DNA from: an uncultured Pseudomonadota bacterium
GTDB taxonomy: Bacteria; Myxococcota_A; Bradymonadia; Bradymonadales; Bradymonadaceae
NCBI GenBank assembly: GCA_913057905.1
Contig: CAJXPB010000010.1
Span: 49,761-113,760 of the forward strand
Length of the DNA: 64,000 nucleotides
Direction: 5' to 3'
Positions within the stretch are counted from its first letter, which is position 1. Each line of letters begins with the position of its first letter. Positions 27,314-36,424 of the stretch are shown here, one piece after another. The notes under the pieces are model-generated. The model saw only the letters and a list, made by a program, of their open reading frames with translations, did no database searches and was not told the DNA's origin. Made by a program: the position numbers and the translations under genes.

Positions 27314-28162
27314 ATGGCTGATAATTCGACGTCTGAATTGACTGCACGGCTACTGACCGCCTTTATCGGTATTCCGGTGCTCCTGTATCTGCTGTTTTGG
27401 AGTCCGGAGTGGGGCTTTTTCGTCCTGGTCGGCGCCGCCGCAGCCGTGTCGACCTGGGAGTTCTGCAATATCGCCTACGATGACGATCACCGAACCCTTC
27501 GGCTCCTCGCCATCGCATCGGCCGTCGCCGTCGTCGCTGCACTCTTTTATGCGCCCTCCGGATTGATCGTCGTGCTGCTGGCGACAACCGTCGTACTGAG
27601 CCTCTGGCAACTCTTCAGCTTTCACGACCAACAACGCTCGACCCTGGAGCTGGGTACCAGTGTGACCGCAGTCCTGTACTCCGGACTGTTCCTCGGCTCT
27701 CTCGTCATCGTCCACGGCTCGCCACACGGCCCCTGGTGGGCGCTGCTGGCGATGGTCGTGGCATGGTCCAGCGACACCTCCGCGTATTTCGTGGGGCGCG
27801 CCACCGGCAACAATCCCCTGTACCCGGCGGTCAGTCCCAACAAATCGATCGAGGGCAGCATCGGAGGGCTCGCCGGCAGTCTCCTGGGCGCAGGACTCTG
27901 CAACTGGTTGATTTTTCCGGCCCTCAGCGACTGGTCGATCCTCCCGATTGGCATCTTTGCGCTGGTTGTGTTGCCAGGCAATGTGCTGGCTCAATGCGGG
28001 GATCTGGTCGAGAGCCTCTTCAAGCGGGCTCACGGGGTCAAGGATAGCGGAACGATCCTGTACGGCCACGGGGGCATTCTCGACCGGATCGACGGATTGA
28101 TTTTCGCCGCCCCATGGTTCTATGTATGCACCACTCGCCTGATCCCCTGGATTCAGGGATGA
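27314..28162 (+). CDS. cdsA: Phosphatidate cytidylyltransferase (CDP-diglyceride synthase)
   Basis: 282-residue membrane enzyme making CDP-diacylglycerol from phosphatidate and CTP, the branch point of phospholipid synthesis. About seven to eight helices are present, and the family signature occupies the C-terminal half: WSSDTSAYFVGRATG, the SPNKSIEGSIGG loop, and HGVKDSGTILYGHGGILDRIDG. It is tightly coupled to the J-domain gene upstream and rseP downstream (7 bases each), the common cdsA-rseP arrangement. Confidence 0.95.
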   Translation: MADNSTSELTARLLTAFIGIPVLLYLLFWSPEWGFFVLVGAAAAVSTWEFCNIAYDDDHRTLRLLAIASAVAVVAALFYAPSGLIVVLLATTVVLSLWQLFSFHDQQRSTLELGTSVTAVLYSGLFLGSLVIVHGSPHGPWWALLAMVVAWSSDTSAYFVGRATGNNPLYPAVSPNKSIEGSIGGLAGSLLGAGLCNWLIFPALSDWSILPIGIFALVVLPGNVLAQCGDLVESLFKRAHGVKDSGTILYGHGGILDRIDGLIFAAPWFYVCTTRLIPWIQG

Positions 28163-28169
28163 TTCACTC

Positions 28170-29885
28170 ATGAGTCTCATCTACATTCTGGTCCTGCTCG
28201 GCGGGCTGATCTTTATCCACGAGCTTGGCCACTTCCTGTTCGCCAAACTCTTCGACGTCAAGGTCCTGCGCTTTTCGATCGGCATGGGACCGAAGGTCGT
28301 CGGATACACATGGGGCGAGACCGAGTATGTCGTCTGCGCGCTACCCCTGGGTGGGTACGTACAGATGATGGGACACAGCTTCGAGTCCCTCGAGGATATG
28401 GACGAACAGGAGCGCGAGCGCGCTCTGATGGGAAAGCCGATCTGGCAGCGCTCACTGGTGACCCTGGCCGGTCCCCTGTTCAACATGCTTCTGCCCGTGG
28501 CGATCTACTTCTTCGTCACCCTGGGCCAGGGGACGACTCCGCCCTCTCAGATCGGACAAGTCATGCCCGAGACCCCGGCCGCCGAAGCCGGACTCATGCC
28601 CGGTGACCGAATCGTCTCGATCGATGGAACCGAGGTCAACTACTGGTATCAAATTACCGACCTGGTGCGCGATGCCTACGATCGCACCCTCTCGGTGGTC
28701 GTCCGCCGCGACGGCCAGACGAAGACGGTTCGCGTGTCGCCGGAAAAGAAGACGCAGACCGACTTTCTGGGACTCAACCGGCGCACCTACGGGATGCTTG
28801 GCATCCATCTGGGAACCCAGGGCCCGACGGTCGCACTCGACGACCGCGACGGGCCGGCGGCCCGGGCAGGCCTCCAGCACTTCGACCGCATCGCCGCCGT
28901 CGATGGTCAGGCCGTATCGACCTTCCACGACATCCGCGACGCCGTCCGTGACAGCGGGGGAAAACCCCTGGAGTTGCTGGTCCTGCACCGATATCCGGTC
29001 GAGGTGAGTTACGCGCAATTTTTCGGACAGCGCGCCGACACGATTACCGTCGCTCCATCGAGAGAAAACGGCGAGTGGACGCTGGGGCTGGACTGGGCCG
29101 AGATGTACATCACCGAGGTCGACGAGGGGAGCCCGGCGGCCGAGGCGGGACTGCGCCGTGGCGACGAGATCCTGTCGGTCGACGAGCGCGCGTATTCGAA
29201 CTGGAGTATGATGACCAGTACGGTTCAAAATGCCATCTCCAAGGAACTTCTGGAACGCAACCAGAGTGGCAGCGACGAACCGGTCGAGCCGAGCTTCAAG
29301 CTGACCTATGAGCGCGGCGGGTCGGTCCATGAGACGACCCTTCGGCCCGATGTCATCAAGTACACCGGAGAGAGCAAGCAGGAGCAGTACCGGGTCTACA
29401 ACGGTTGGGGGCACATGTCGGACATGGTGATGCCCGACTCGATCGCCCATCCCCTGGGAGACCGACTCATCTACGCGGCCGAGCGCGGTGTCGGTCAGAC
29501 CTGGCGAGCCACCGAGATGATGGTCACCGGATTCCTCCGCATCCTGCAGGGCCGTGTCAGTCTCAATACCCTGGGCGGCCCCATCATGATCGGGGAGCTG
29601 GCTGCCCAGGCCGGCCGAGCCGGACTGGAGTACTTCCTGCAGATGATGGCGCTGATCAGCATCAATCTGGCCATCTTCAACCTCCTGCCGATCCCGATCC
29701 TCGACGGGGGGCACCTGATGTTCTACGCCATCGAAGCCGTGCGCCGGCGCCCGCTCAGCTTTCGCACCCGACAGATCCTCACCTACATCGGCCTCGCCCT
29801 GATCATCATGCTGATGCTGCTGGCGTTCAAAAACGACATCCAGCGCAACTGGCAGGACATGGTCGACTGGCTGCAGGGATGGTGA
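28170..29885 (+). CDS. rseP: Site-2 intramembrane protease RseP with three PDZ-like domains
   Basis: 571-residue zinc metalloprotease that cuts within membranes, known for anti-sigma factors and signal-peptide remnants. The active site HELGH is at residues 17-21 in the first helix, and the third zinc ligand lies in the late PIPILDGGHLMFY segment. Three PDZ-like units are visible, starting at VMPETPAAEAGLMPGDRI, DRDGPAARAGLQHFDRI and VDEGSPAAEAGLRRGDEI; E. coli RseP has two and is about 450 residues. An insert after the third unit adds length. Neighbours cdsA and tsaB are 7 and 3 bases away. Confidence 0.93.
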   Translation: MSLIYILVLLGGLIFIHELGHFLFAKLFDVKVLRFSIGMGPKVVGYTWGETEYVVCALPLGGYVQMMGHSFESLEDMDEQERERALMGKPIWQRSLVTLAGPLFNMLLPVAIYFFVTLGQGTTPPSQIGQVMPETPAAEAGLMPGDRIVSIDGTEVNYWYQITDLVRDAYDRTLSVVVRRDGQTKTVRVSPEKKTQTDFLGLNRRTYGMLGIHLGTQGPTVALDDRDGPAARAGLQHFDRIAAVDGQAVSTFHDIRDAVRDSGGKPLELLVLHRYPVEVSYAQFFGQRADTITVAPSRENGEWTLGLDWAEMYITEVDEGSPAAEAGLRRGDEILSVDERAYSNWSMMTSTVQNAISKELLERNQSGSDEPVEPSFKLTYERGGSVHETTLRPDVIKYTGESKQEQYRVYNGWGHMSDMVMPDSIAHPLGDRLIYAAERGVGQTWRATEMMVTGFLRILQGRVSLNTLGGPIMIGELAAQAGRAGLEYFLQMMALISINLAIFNLLPIPILDGGHLMFYAIEAVRRRPLSFRTRQILTYIGLALIIMLMLLAFKNDIQRNWQDMVDWLQGW

Positions 29886-29888
29886 CCC

Positions 29889-30632
29889 ATGACGTCGTAT
29901 CAGACCATTCTGGGGCTCGACACGTCGACGAACGTACAGGCCATCGGCCTGCTCGACGGTGAACGTATGCTCGACGAACGCAGCCGTCGGGTCCCATTCA
30001 ACCACTCGAGTTCGTTGCTGGCGAACGTCGACGAGACCCTTTCAGCCCACGAACGCGAGCCCGCCGACCTGGACGGTATCGCCGTGGGGATCGGTCCCGG
30101 CAGCTTCACGGGCACACGGATTTCACTGGCACTGGCCAAGGCCCTGGCTCGCCGGCTCGACATTCCCCTGGCAGCTATCTCGACGCTGGCCGCGGTGGCC
30201 TATCGATCGACGCGAGCCCACCCCGACGCCGTCGTGGTTCCCGCACTCAACGCCGGCCGCGATGAGGTCTACGTCGGAACCTACACCGCCCGGGACGGTT
30301 CGTTCCGTCGACTGGAAGATGATCGGCTTCAGAGTGTCAGCAACGTGGTCGATGCGCTCGAGCGGCGACGCGGCGACGGAGCGTCCATCGTCGTTCTGGG
30401 AAGCGCCGTCGAGGCATACGACGACTTTGGTGACCTGCACGACGACATCGTCGTTTTGGAGCCGAGCTTCGGTTCGCCATCCCCCCTCTCCGTGGCCCAC
30501 CTCGGCCGCCGTCGACTGATCGACACCGACGGGGATGGGGACTCGATCCACGAAACCGAACCGAATTACATCCGCCCGTCGAGCGCCGAAGAAAACCTGA
30601 AGGCCGGCAACCTGAATGTCAGCGGGCTCTGA
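29889..30632 (+). CDS. tsaB: tRNA threonylcarbamoyladenosine biosynthesis protein TsaB
   Basis: 247-residue actin-like ATPase-fold protein that partners TsaD and TsaE in making t6A37 in tRNAs reading ANN codons. The N-terminal LGLDTSTNVQAIGLLDG and the GIGPGSFTGTRISLALAK motif are characteristic. It is 3 bases after rseP and 6 bases before recG, so it is part of the same transcription unit. Confidence 0.94.
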   Translation: MTSYQTILGLDTSTNVQAIGLLDGERMLDERSRRVPFNHSSSLLANVDETLSAHEREPADLDGIAVGIGPGSFTGTRISLALAKALARRLDIPLAAISTLAAVAYRSTRAHPDAVVVPALNAGRDEVYVGTYTARDGSFRRLEDDRLQSVSNVVDALERRRGDGASIVVLGSAVEAYDDFGDLHDDIVVLEPSFGSPSPLSVAHLGRRRLIDTDGDGDSIHETEPNYIRPSSAEENLKAGNLNVSGL

Positions 30633-30638
30633 TGACCC

Positions 30639-32708
30639 ATGCCAGATTCTCGCCCCGGCTACTTCAGCCTCACCTATGACGAACCCCCGTCGCTGAGCCT
30701 CGAGGACCTGGACGGCATCGGGCCCAAACGCGCCGAACACCTGCGGTCCAGAGACATCGACACCACCGAGGATCTCCTCCTCTTTGTCCCCAGGAAGTAC
30801 CGACGTGCCGCTCGATTTACGACCGGTGCACGGGCAGCCGAGGCCAATGCTGGTTACGTCGAGTTGTGCGGCCGGATCGAACGGGTCAACAATCCTCCGC
30901 GCCACAGCCGCCGGCCCCTGGAGGTGCACGTGGTCTGCGGCCAGCAATCCTTCAAACTCCTCTGGTTCAATCTGCCGTACCGGGGGTTTGCCCAGAAGCT
31001 AAAGGCCGGAGGCTGGGTCACGTTTTCCGGCGAGGTCGACTGGGATGGCGGCGTTCCCTCGGTAGCCCATCCATCGATGGAACTCTCGAAGAAGAAACCC
31101 TCGCTGCCCGATGCCCGCGTGGAACTCGAGCCGGTCTACGTCTCGATGGAGGGGATCCCCGACGCGACCCTGCGCGGGGCACTCGAGCAGGCCGCGCGGC
31201 GACTGCTCCCGGCAGTGCAAGACGCCGTGCCCGCGGGGCTGCTCGACCGACGCGACCTTCCTCGCATCCGCAAGGCCCTTCGGACTATCCACCTGTTGGA
31301 CTCCAACGAGGACCGGCCCTCGTTTGAAGCTGACCTGCGGGCGGCTCGAGACCGCCTCGTCTACGAGGAATTCTACAGCCTCCAGGTGGCGCTCGCGAAC
31401 GAATACGTCCAACAGCGCCGGGCCGCCCGCGCGCCGCAGTGTACCGACAGGGAGCTCGGTCGCGACCTGGTCCGACGGCTACCGTTCGAACTGACCGACG
31501 ACCAAAAAAAGGCGGCTGGCCGCCTGGCCGACGATCTGGGCCGGCGGATGCCCATGCGCCGGCTTCTGCAGGGAGATGTGGGCAGCGGCAAGACCGTCGT
31601 CGCATTCCTGACCTGCGCCATCGCCATCGACAATGGCTGCCAGGCCGCGTTTATGGCCCCGACCGACATCCTGGCCCGGCAGCATCTGAAGACGGCACGG
31701 GATCTGTTCGAGGACCTCGACGTCTCGCTGGCGTGCCTGACCGGTTCGATGCCCGAACCACAGCGACGAGAAACCCTCCGGCGACTGGCCGACGGGTCCG
31801 CCGACCTGGTTATCGGCACCCACGCCCTCTTCACCGACGACGTGGCCTTCGACTCGCTGGGCATGGTCGTCGTCGACGAACAACACAAATTCGGGGTCGA
31901 CCAGCGCGAAGCCCTGCTCGAAAAGGGGCGCGATCCGCACCTTCTGGCGATGACGGCCACACCGATTCCACGCTCCCTGGCCCACTCGGTCTTCGGAGAC
32001 CTCGACCTCACCGTCATTCGACAAAAACCTCCGGGGCGTCTGCCGGTCCGGACCTTTTTGAGAACGCGCCAGTCGGCGCCCGACGTCTACGAATATGTCC
32101 GGGATCGGATCCGCGAGACGGGCCAGCAGGCCTTTTTCGTCTATCCGTTGGTCGAGGAATCTCAAAAGGCCCCCGGTCGCCGCTCGGCCGTCGACTCGGC
32201 CGAAACACTGGCGAACGGTCCCCTGAAGGGACTGCGGGTGGCGATCCTGCACGGGCAGATGCGCGACGAGGCCAAGTCGGAGACGATGCGCGCCTTCGCC
32301 GCCGGCGATATCGATGTGCTGTGTGCCACCACGGTCGTCGAAGTCGGCATGGACGTGCCCAACGCCACCATGATGGTCATCGAGAGCCCCGAGGTCTTCG
32401 GCCTCAGCCAGCTCCATCAGTTGCGCGGCCGTGTCGGCCGAAGCGAGATGCAGTCGATGTGTGTGCTGCTGGCCGGCTACGGGATCACCGACGATGCCGA
32501 AAAACGGCTCACCCACTTTGCCGGCACCGACGACGGATTCGAACTGGCCGAAGTCGACCTCGAGATTCGAGGACCCGGGCAATTTCTGGGAGAGCGGCAG
32601 TCGGGTCGCGCCGAATTTCGTTTCGGCGACCTCATCGACGATGCCGAACTGCTCGAGGTGGCGCGTCGAGACGCGCGCCAGAGGATTCTCGGCGACGCCG
32701 GACGGTGA
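30639..32708 (+). CDS. recG: ATP-dependent DNA helicase RecG
   Basis: 689-residue superfamily 2 helicase that remodels stalled forks and branched DNA. An N-terminal wedge/OB domain (about residues 65-160, starting VELCGRIERVNNPP) precedes the helicase lobes: Walker A GDVGSGKTVV, Walker B VVDEQHKFGV, motif III MTATPIPRSLA, and the late QLHQLRGRVGRSE. Length matches the family. Last gene of the + strand run; an opposing gene ends 10 bases beyond. Confidence 0.96.
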   Translation: MPDSRPGYFSLTYDEPPSLSLEDLDGIGPKRAEHLRSRDIDTTEDLLLFVPRKYRRAARFTTGARAAEANAGYVELCGRIERVNNPPRHSRRPLEVHVVCGQQSFKLLWFNLPYRGFAQKLKAGGWVTFSGEVDWDGGVPSVAHPSMELSKKKPSLPDARVELEPVYVSMEGIPDATLRGALEQAARRLLPAVQDAVPAGLLDRRDLPRIRKALRTIHLLDSNEDRPSFEADLRAARDRLVYEEFYSLQVALANEYVQQRRAARAPQCTDRELGRDLVRRLPFELTDDQKKAAGRLADDLGRRMPMRRLLQGDVGSGKTVVAFLTCAIAIDNGCQAAFMAPTDILARQHLKTARDLFEDLDVSLACLTGSMPEPQRRETLRRLADGSADLVIGTHALFTDDVAFDSLGMVVVDEQHKFGVDQREALLEKGRDPHLLAMTATPIPRSLAHSVFGDLDLTVIRQKPPGRLPVRTFLRTRQSAPDVYEYVRDRIRETGQQAFFVYPLVEESQKAPGRRSAVDSAETLANGPLKGLRVAILHGQMRDEAKSETMRAFAAGDIDVLCATTVVEVGMDVPNATMMVIESPEVFGLSQLHQLRGRVGRSEMQSMCVLLAGYGITDDAEKRLTHFAGTDDGFELAEVDLEIRGPGQFLGERQSGRAEFRFGDLIDDAELLEVARRDARQRILGDAGR

Positions 32709-32717
32709 GAATGGGCG

Positions 32718-33143
32718 TCACTCTTCGGCGTCGAAATAGATCTCGGCGCGGGCCCGAGGGTGCCGGTCGTAGGCCGGCAGAAACGTCAGCCCCGAGAGCG
32801 CCGACTCGACACACGTCTCCATGCGGTATCGGTCGGCGTATACATCGATCTCGACCGGTGACCCGTCCAGTGTAATCGTCCAGTCGACCGTCACGATTTC
32901 GCCCCGAGTGGCGTGGCGTCGATAACAGGTCTCGAAGGTGTCGCTGCGCTGCGACAGAGTCTGCTCGATGTCGTAGATCATCTCCTGTTCCAGAAACGGG
33001 TCCACCGTATTGACACCCACGACGACGATGCCGTCAGGCCAGTGCGCCTCGAGCGTCGACGTGCCCGCAGCGGTCAACGCAAGACCCGTGATGAATGCCA
33101 CCAACCACGCCCCGACCCTCGATCCGAATATATCGCCTTTCAT
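32718..33143 (-). CDS. Periplasmic AgmX/PglI C-terminal-domain-like protein
   Basis: 141-residue secreted protein with a signal peptide of about 33 residues. The rest resembles the AgmX/PglI (TonB-like) C-terminal domain of myxobacteria: a helix with CYRRHATRG, a strand VDWTITLDGSPVEIDV, then CVESALSGLTFLPA, giving the paired cysteines (CYRR...ETCVES) and the length of that domain without its usual upstream partner regions. In Myxococcus, AgmX-family proteins are tied to gliding machinery or envelope complexes; here function is unknown. It is divergent from priA, with 173 bases between starts. Confidence 0.6.
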   Translation of the reverse strand: MKGDIFGSRVGAWLVAFITGLALTAAGTSTLEAHWPDGIVVVGVNTVDPFLEQEMIYDIEQTLSQRSDTFETCYRRHATRGEIVTVDWTITLDGSPVEIDVYADRYRMETCVESALSGLTFLPAYDRHPRARAEIYFDAEE

Positions 33144-33316
33144 GGTTCCATCCGCATACCTCAGTCACCGATTGCCACCCATTGTACGTACCAGCCCCAC
33201 CAGATATTCAAAGCAAACGTCATCCGATCGAGCACGCGTTGCACTCCAGGGATCCCTGAACTACCTTGTCGTGACCCTGGCTGAGACCCACCCCCTCTCG
33301 CTGCCCCGCCACTACC

Positions 33317-35800
33317 TTGTACGCTGAAGTCGCCGTCGATGTTCCGGTCTACACCTCTTTTACCTACGAGGTACCCGATGGGTTGGCCCGCCGGCTCCGG
33401 GTGGGCCATCTGGTGCACGTTCCCTTTCGGAATCGGTCCACCACCGGTCTCGTCTGCGGGCTCTCCGAAAAGCTGCCCGACCCCGACCTGGCCGGAAAGG
33501 TCAAACCGATCGTCGACGTCATCGACCCGGAACCCGTCCTCGACGAGACCGGCGTCGAATTCCTGGAGTTTATCGCCGACTATTACCTGGCGCCCATCGG
33601 ACGGGTCATGCGGCTGGCGGTCCCCTCGGCGGTCAAACTCGAGGGCATCAAGCACTACACGTTGTCCGAAGACGCAGCCCCCGGGGAGGTCTTGGAGGCC
33701 ACCTCCACGAGCAACGGCCCGCAGGGGGCCGATGCCGACCTCGCCAGGGCCGTCGAACTCCTTCGATCGAAGGAGACGATGTCTATCGAAGACCTCAAGG
33801 AGGCCCTCGGCTCGTCGACGACCTTCGTCCGCCTGACGGAACTCGAGAAGCGCGGGCTCGTCGATGTCGATTACCTGGACGCCGGGGGCGGAACCGGGGT
33901 CAAAGAGGAGGTCTTTTACCGCATCGTCTCCGACGACGGCGACGGCCGCCGCGTGGGCAGCAAACAGGCGCGCATCCTGGATCTCCTCGATGCCGAAACC
34001 TGGATCCCCCGCTCGGACATCACCCCGGTGATCGACAGCCCATACTCCTCGCTGGACGGACTCGAAGACCGCGGATTCATCGAATCGAAGACCGAGGAAG
34101 TCTACCGCGATCCCTTCGAATCCGAACCCGTTCCCGAGCCGGATCATCACACCCTGACCGCCCCCCAGCAGGAGGCCGTCGACGCCATCGAGGCGGCGCG
34201 CCAGGCCGGCCGCTACGAGGGATTTCTGCTGCATGGAGTCACCGGCAGCGGAAAGACCGAAGTCTATCGACGTGCCATCCAGGCGGCCATCGATGCCGGT
34301 GAATCCGCTCTGGTCCTGTTGCCCGAGATCGCGCTGACCCCGCAGTTCGTGGCGACCTTCCGCGCCCATTTCGACGACCGCATTGCAGTCCTCCACTCCG
34401 GGCTGACCCAGGCCGAGCGATTCGATCAGTGGCGGCGCATCAACCGCGACGAAGTCGACATCGTCATCGGCGCGCGCTCCGCCCTCTTCGCCCCGCTGAC
34501 GAACCTGGGTGTTCTGGTGGTCGACGAAGAACACGACTCGAGCTTCAAGCAGGAGCGAGGGCCCCGATACAACGCCCGTGACATGGCGCTGGTCCGCGGC
34601 AAACTGGAGTCGGCACGGGTGATCCTCGGCTCGGCGACCCCGTCTCTGGAATCGTACCAGAACGCGCGCAGCGGCCGACTGACCTACCTGACGATGCCCG
34701 ACCGGGTCGAAGAACGTCCCATGCCCGAAGTCGAGACGATCGACATGCGGGCCTACGAGGACGACGACGGGGCTTCGATCCTCTCGCCTCGGCTCTACCA
34801 GGCGCTGAAAAAGACCTTCAGCGACGACAAGCAAGCTATCCTGTTTTTGAATCGCCGCGGGTATTCCCCGTGTGTCGCTTGCGACGCATGCGGTGAATAT
34901 TTCGAGTGCCCCAACTGCGACGTCTCGCTGACCTACCACCGCCGACAGGAATCACTGCGCTGTCACCACTGTGACCACAGCATCCGCATGCCCGAACGAT
35001 GCCCCGCCTGCGGCGACCCCGGCCTCAGAGAGCGCGGGATCGGCACGGAACAGCTCGAAAAACACCTCGACGAGGTCTTCGACGGCCTCGACGTCGGCCG
35101 ACTGGATCGCGATACATCGACGGGCAAAAAGCTTAGAGCCCTGATCCAACGATTCCGTGCCCAGAGGCTCGATGTTCTGGCGGGCACCCAGATGGTCACC
35201 AAGGGGCACGACTTTCCGAACGTGGTCACCGTCGGAGTGGTTCATGCCGATTTGAGCCTGAATTTTCCCGACTTCCGCTCGGCGGAGCGCACGTTTCAGT
35301 TGCTCACTCAGGTCTCGGGGCGGGCGGGACGCGGCGACCATTCGGGAAAAGTCTATGTTCAGACGCTCAACCCCGAGCACGAAGCGATTCGAGCTGCCGC
35401 CGAACACGACTACGATGCGTTCGCGCACCCGGAACTCGAACGGCGCAACCAACAGGCGTATCCGCCCTTCGGGTACCTGATCGCCATCAAGTTCGAAGCA
35501 AAATCCAACAACAAGGCCCGACAGGCCGCACGGCACTACGCCTCGGCGGCACGCTCCCTGCTACGCAATCGAGCCGATCTCGCCGAACACGTGATGATGT
35601 TGGGGCCTGCCATGCCGCCACTGTCGAAGATCAAGGGGAGGTCTCGCTGGCAAGTGCTGCTCAAGAGTCGAAAGCGCCCTGCACTGCGCGAGGTCACTCA
35701 CCGGATGCTCGACCGGGTCGGCCACTTCGAGCCCGGCGGACCCGACAGGCACCGAAACGTCCGGATCATCGTCGACGTCGACCCACAATCGATGCTGTAA
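33317..35800 (+). CDS. priA: Primosomal protein N' (replication restart helicase PriA)
   Basis: 827-residue helicase that reloads the replisome at abandoned forks. The 3'-DNA binding domain comes first, then a winged-helix-like middle region, then Walker A GVTGSGKTEVY, Walker B VVDEEHDSSFK and a zinc-binding insert with paired cysteines (CVACDACGEYFECPNC, then CHHC and CPACG). The start is a TTG at 33317, giving LYAEVAVDVPVYTSF-like family sequence; no ATG fits better. About 90 residues longer than the E. coli protein, mainly in the region before the helicase core. A candidate terminator follows at 35892. Confidence 0.95.
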   Translation: MYAEVAVDVPVYTSFTYEVPDGLARRLRVGHLVHVPFRNRSTTGLVCGLSEKLPDPDLAGKVKPIVDVIDPEPVLDETGVEFLEFIADYYLAPIGRVMRLAVPSAVKLEGIKHYTLSEDAAPGEVLEATSTSNGPQGADADLARAVELLRSKETMSIEDLKEALGSSTTFVRLTELEKRGLVDVDYLDAGGGTGVKEEVFYRIVSDDGDGRRVGSKQARILDLLDAETWIPRSDITPVIDSPYSSLDGLEDRGFIESKTEEVYRDPFESEPVPEPDHHTLTAPQQEAVDAIEAARQAGRYEGFLLHGVTGSGKTEVYRRAIQAAIDAGESALVLLPEIALTPQFVATFRAHFDDRIAVLHSGLTQAERFDQWRRINRDEVDIVIGARSALFAPLTNLGVLVVDEEHDSSFKQERGPRYNARDMALVRGKLESARVILGSATPSLESYQNARSGRLTYLTMPDRVEERPMPEVETIDMRAYEDDDGASILSPRLYQALKKTFSDDKQAILFLNRRGYSPCVACDACGEYFECPNCDVSLTYHRRQESLRCHHCDHSIRMPERCPACGDPGLRERGIGTEQLEKHLDEVFDGLDVGRLDRDTSTGKKLRALIQRFRAQRLDVLAGTQMVTKGHDFPNVVTVGVVHADLSLNFPDFRSAERTFQLLTQVSGRAGRGDHSGKVYVQTLNPEHEAIRAAAEHDYDAFAHPELERRNQQAYPPFGYLIAIKFEAKSNNKARQAARHYASAARSLLRNRADLAEHVMMLGPAMPPLSKIKGRSRWQVLLKSRKRPALREVTHRMLDRVGHFEPGGPDRHRNVRIIVDVDPQSML

Positions 35801-35830
35801 GGACCTTTACACCGACCTAAAGATTTTCTC

Positions 35831-35858
35831 TTGCACCCTGATAACGTATGTCTATAAT
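35831..35858 (+). promoter_or_regulatory. strong sigma70-like promoter between convergent genes
   Basis: TTGCAC (35831-35836), 16-base spacer, perfect TATAAT (35853-35858). It lies downstream of priA, on the + strand, where no + strand gene follows before a hairpin terminator, so it points to a short non-coding transcript. Confidence 0.55.
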
Positions 35859-35864
35859 CATATT

Positions 35865-35928
35865 GTAAGGTGAAAGCGCTGGAGACCTACCAACCGCCCT
35901 TGGAGTATTATCTCGAGGGCGGTTTCTT
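35865..35928 (+). ncRNA. candidate small RNA of about 64 nt
   Basis: Inferred from the promoter at 35831-35858 and the terminator at 35892-35928; expected start is near 35865. The 5' half can form GTAAGGT...ACCTAC (six pairs with one bulged A) around a purine-rich loop that contains GCTGGAG. The 3' half is the terminator stem AACCGCCCT/AGGGCGGTT followed by TTTCTT. Bases 35878-35891 are the exact reverse complement of a 14-nt segment in both hairpin elements at 52398-52411 and 52544-52557. It overlaps the 3' end of the gene on the - strand. No known RNA family was recognised. Confidence 0.45.
35892..35928 (+). terminator. rho-independent terminator
   Basis: 9-bp stem, 35892-35900 with 35916-35924, loop of 15 nt, followed by a T-rich TTTCTT run. 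It can end both priA and the candidate small RNA. The stop codon of the opposing gene lies inside the loop. Confidence 0.7.
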
Positions 35929-36360
35929 ACGTTTAGCCACAGTTAACATGTAGGTGGCCGCGGCGTCTGCAGTCAGCTCGATGTAGTAGAGTCCGGGGGC
36001 CAGGGTCAGCTCCAGGCTCCCCGATCCCCCTGACGTATCGACATCGCCGATATCTTCACCCGTCGCTTTGGATAGGTTCATCCGCAGGGTTCCTTCGCCC
36101 TCGCGCCTGTCCAGGCCGAGCTTCAGCGTCGACTCCTCCTCCAATTCGAAATAGAACCAGTCGACCGAATCCGTCGGCGGTGCCATCGTCCCTCGCACCG
36201 ACGCGCCGATCTCGATCCGATCGGCTCCCAGACGAGTGTCGTCGGTCTCCGAGGCGACGGCCGCCGGCGCAGCCGCATAGGAGATGCCGGACCACACCAG
36301 ACACGCCACCACACACGAGGCCCACCATCGGGAGAGTCGGACTGATTTCAACGTATCCAT
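35908..36360 (-). CDS. Secreted PPC-like beta-sandwich protein
   Basis: About 150 residues: a signal peptide with a long hydrophobic core ending near ASE, then one small beta-rich domain resembling the bacterial pre-peptidase C-terminal (PPC) fold, with the order GASVRGTM, SVDWFYFELEEESTLKLGLD and LELTLAPGLYYIELTA. Such domains commonly occur as appendages of secreted enzymes; here it is the only domain. A start at 36387 is also possible, but the ATG at 36360 sits closer to the signal peptide. It is 38 bases before the pyrD stop, on the same strand. Function unknown. Confidence 0.6.
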   Translation of the reverse strand: MDTLKSVRLSRWWASCVVACLVWSGISYAAAPAAVASETDDTRLGADRIEIGASVRGTMAPPTDSVDWFYFELEEESTLKLGLDRREGEGTLRMNLSKATGEDIGDVDTSGGSGSLELTLAPGLYYIELTADAAATYMLTVAKRKKPPSR

Positions 36361-36424
36361 CGTTGACCTCGACGCCGCAGGTTCCATGCCCTGACGATAT
36401 CATCGCTCCGGCGGCATGACCACG

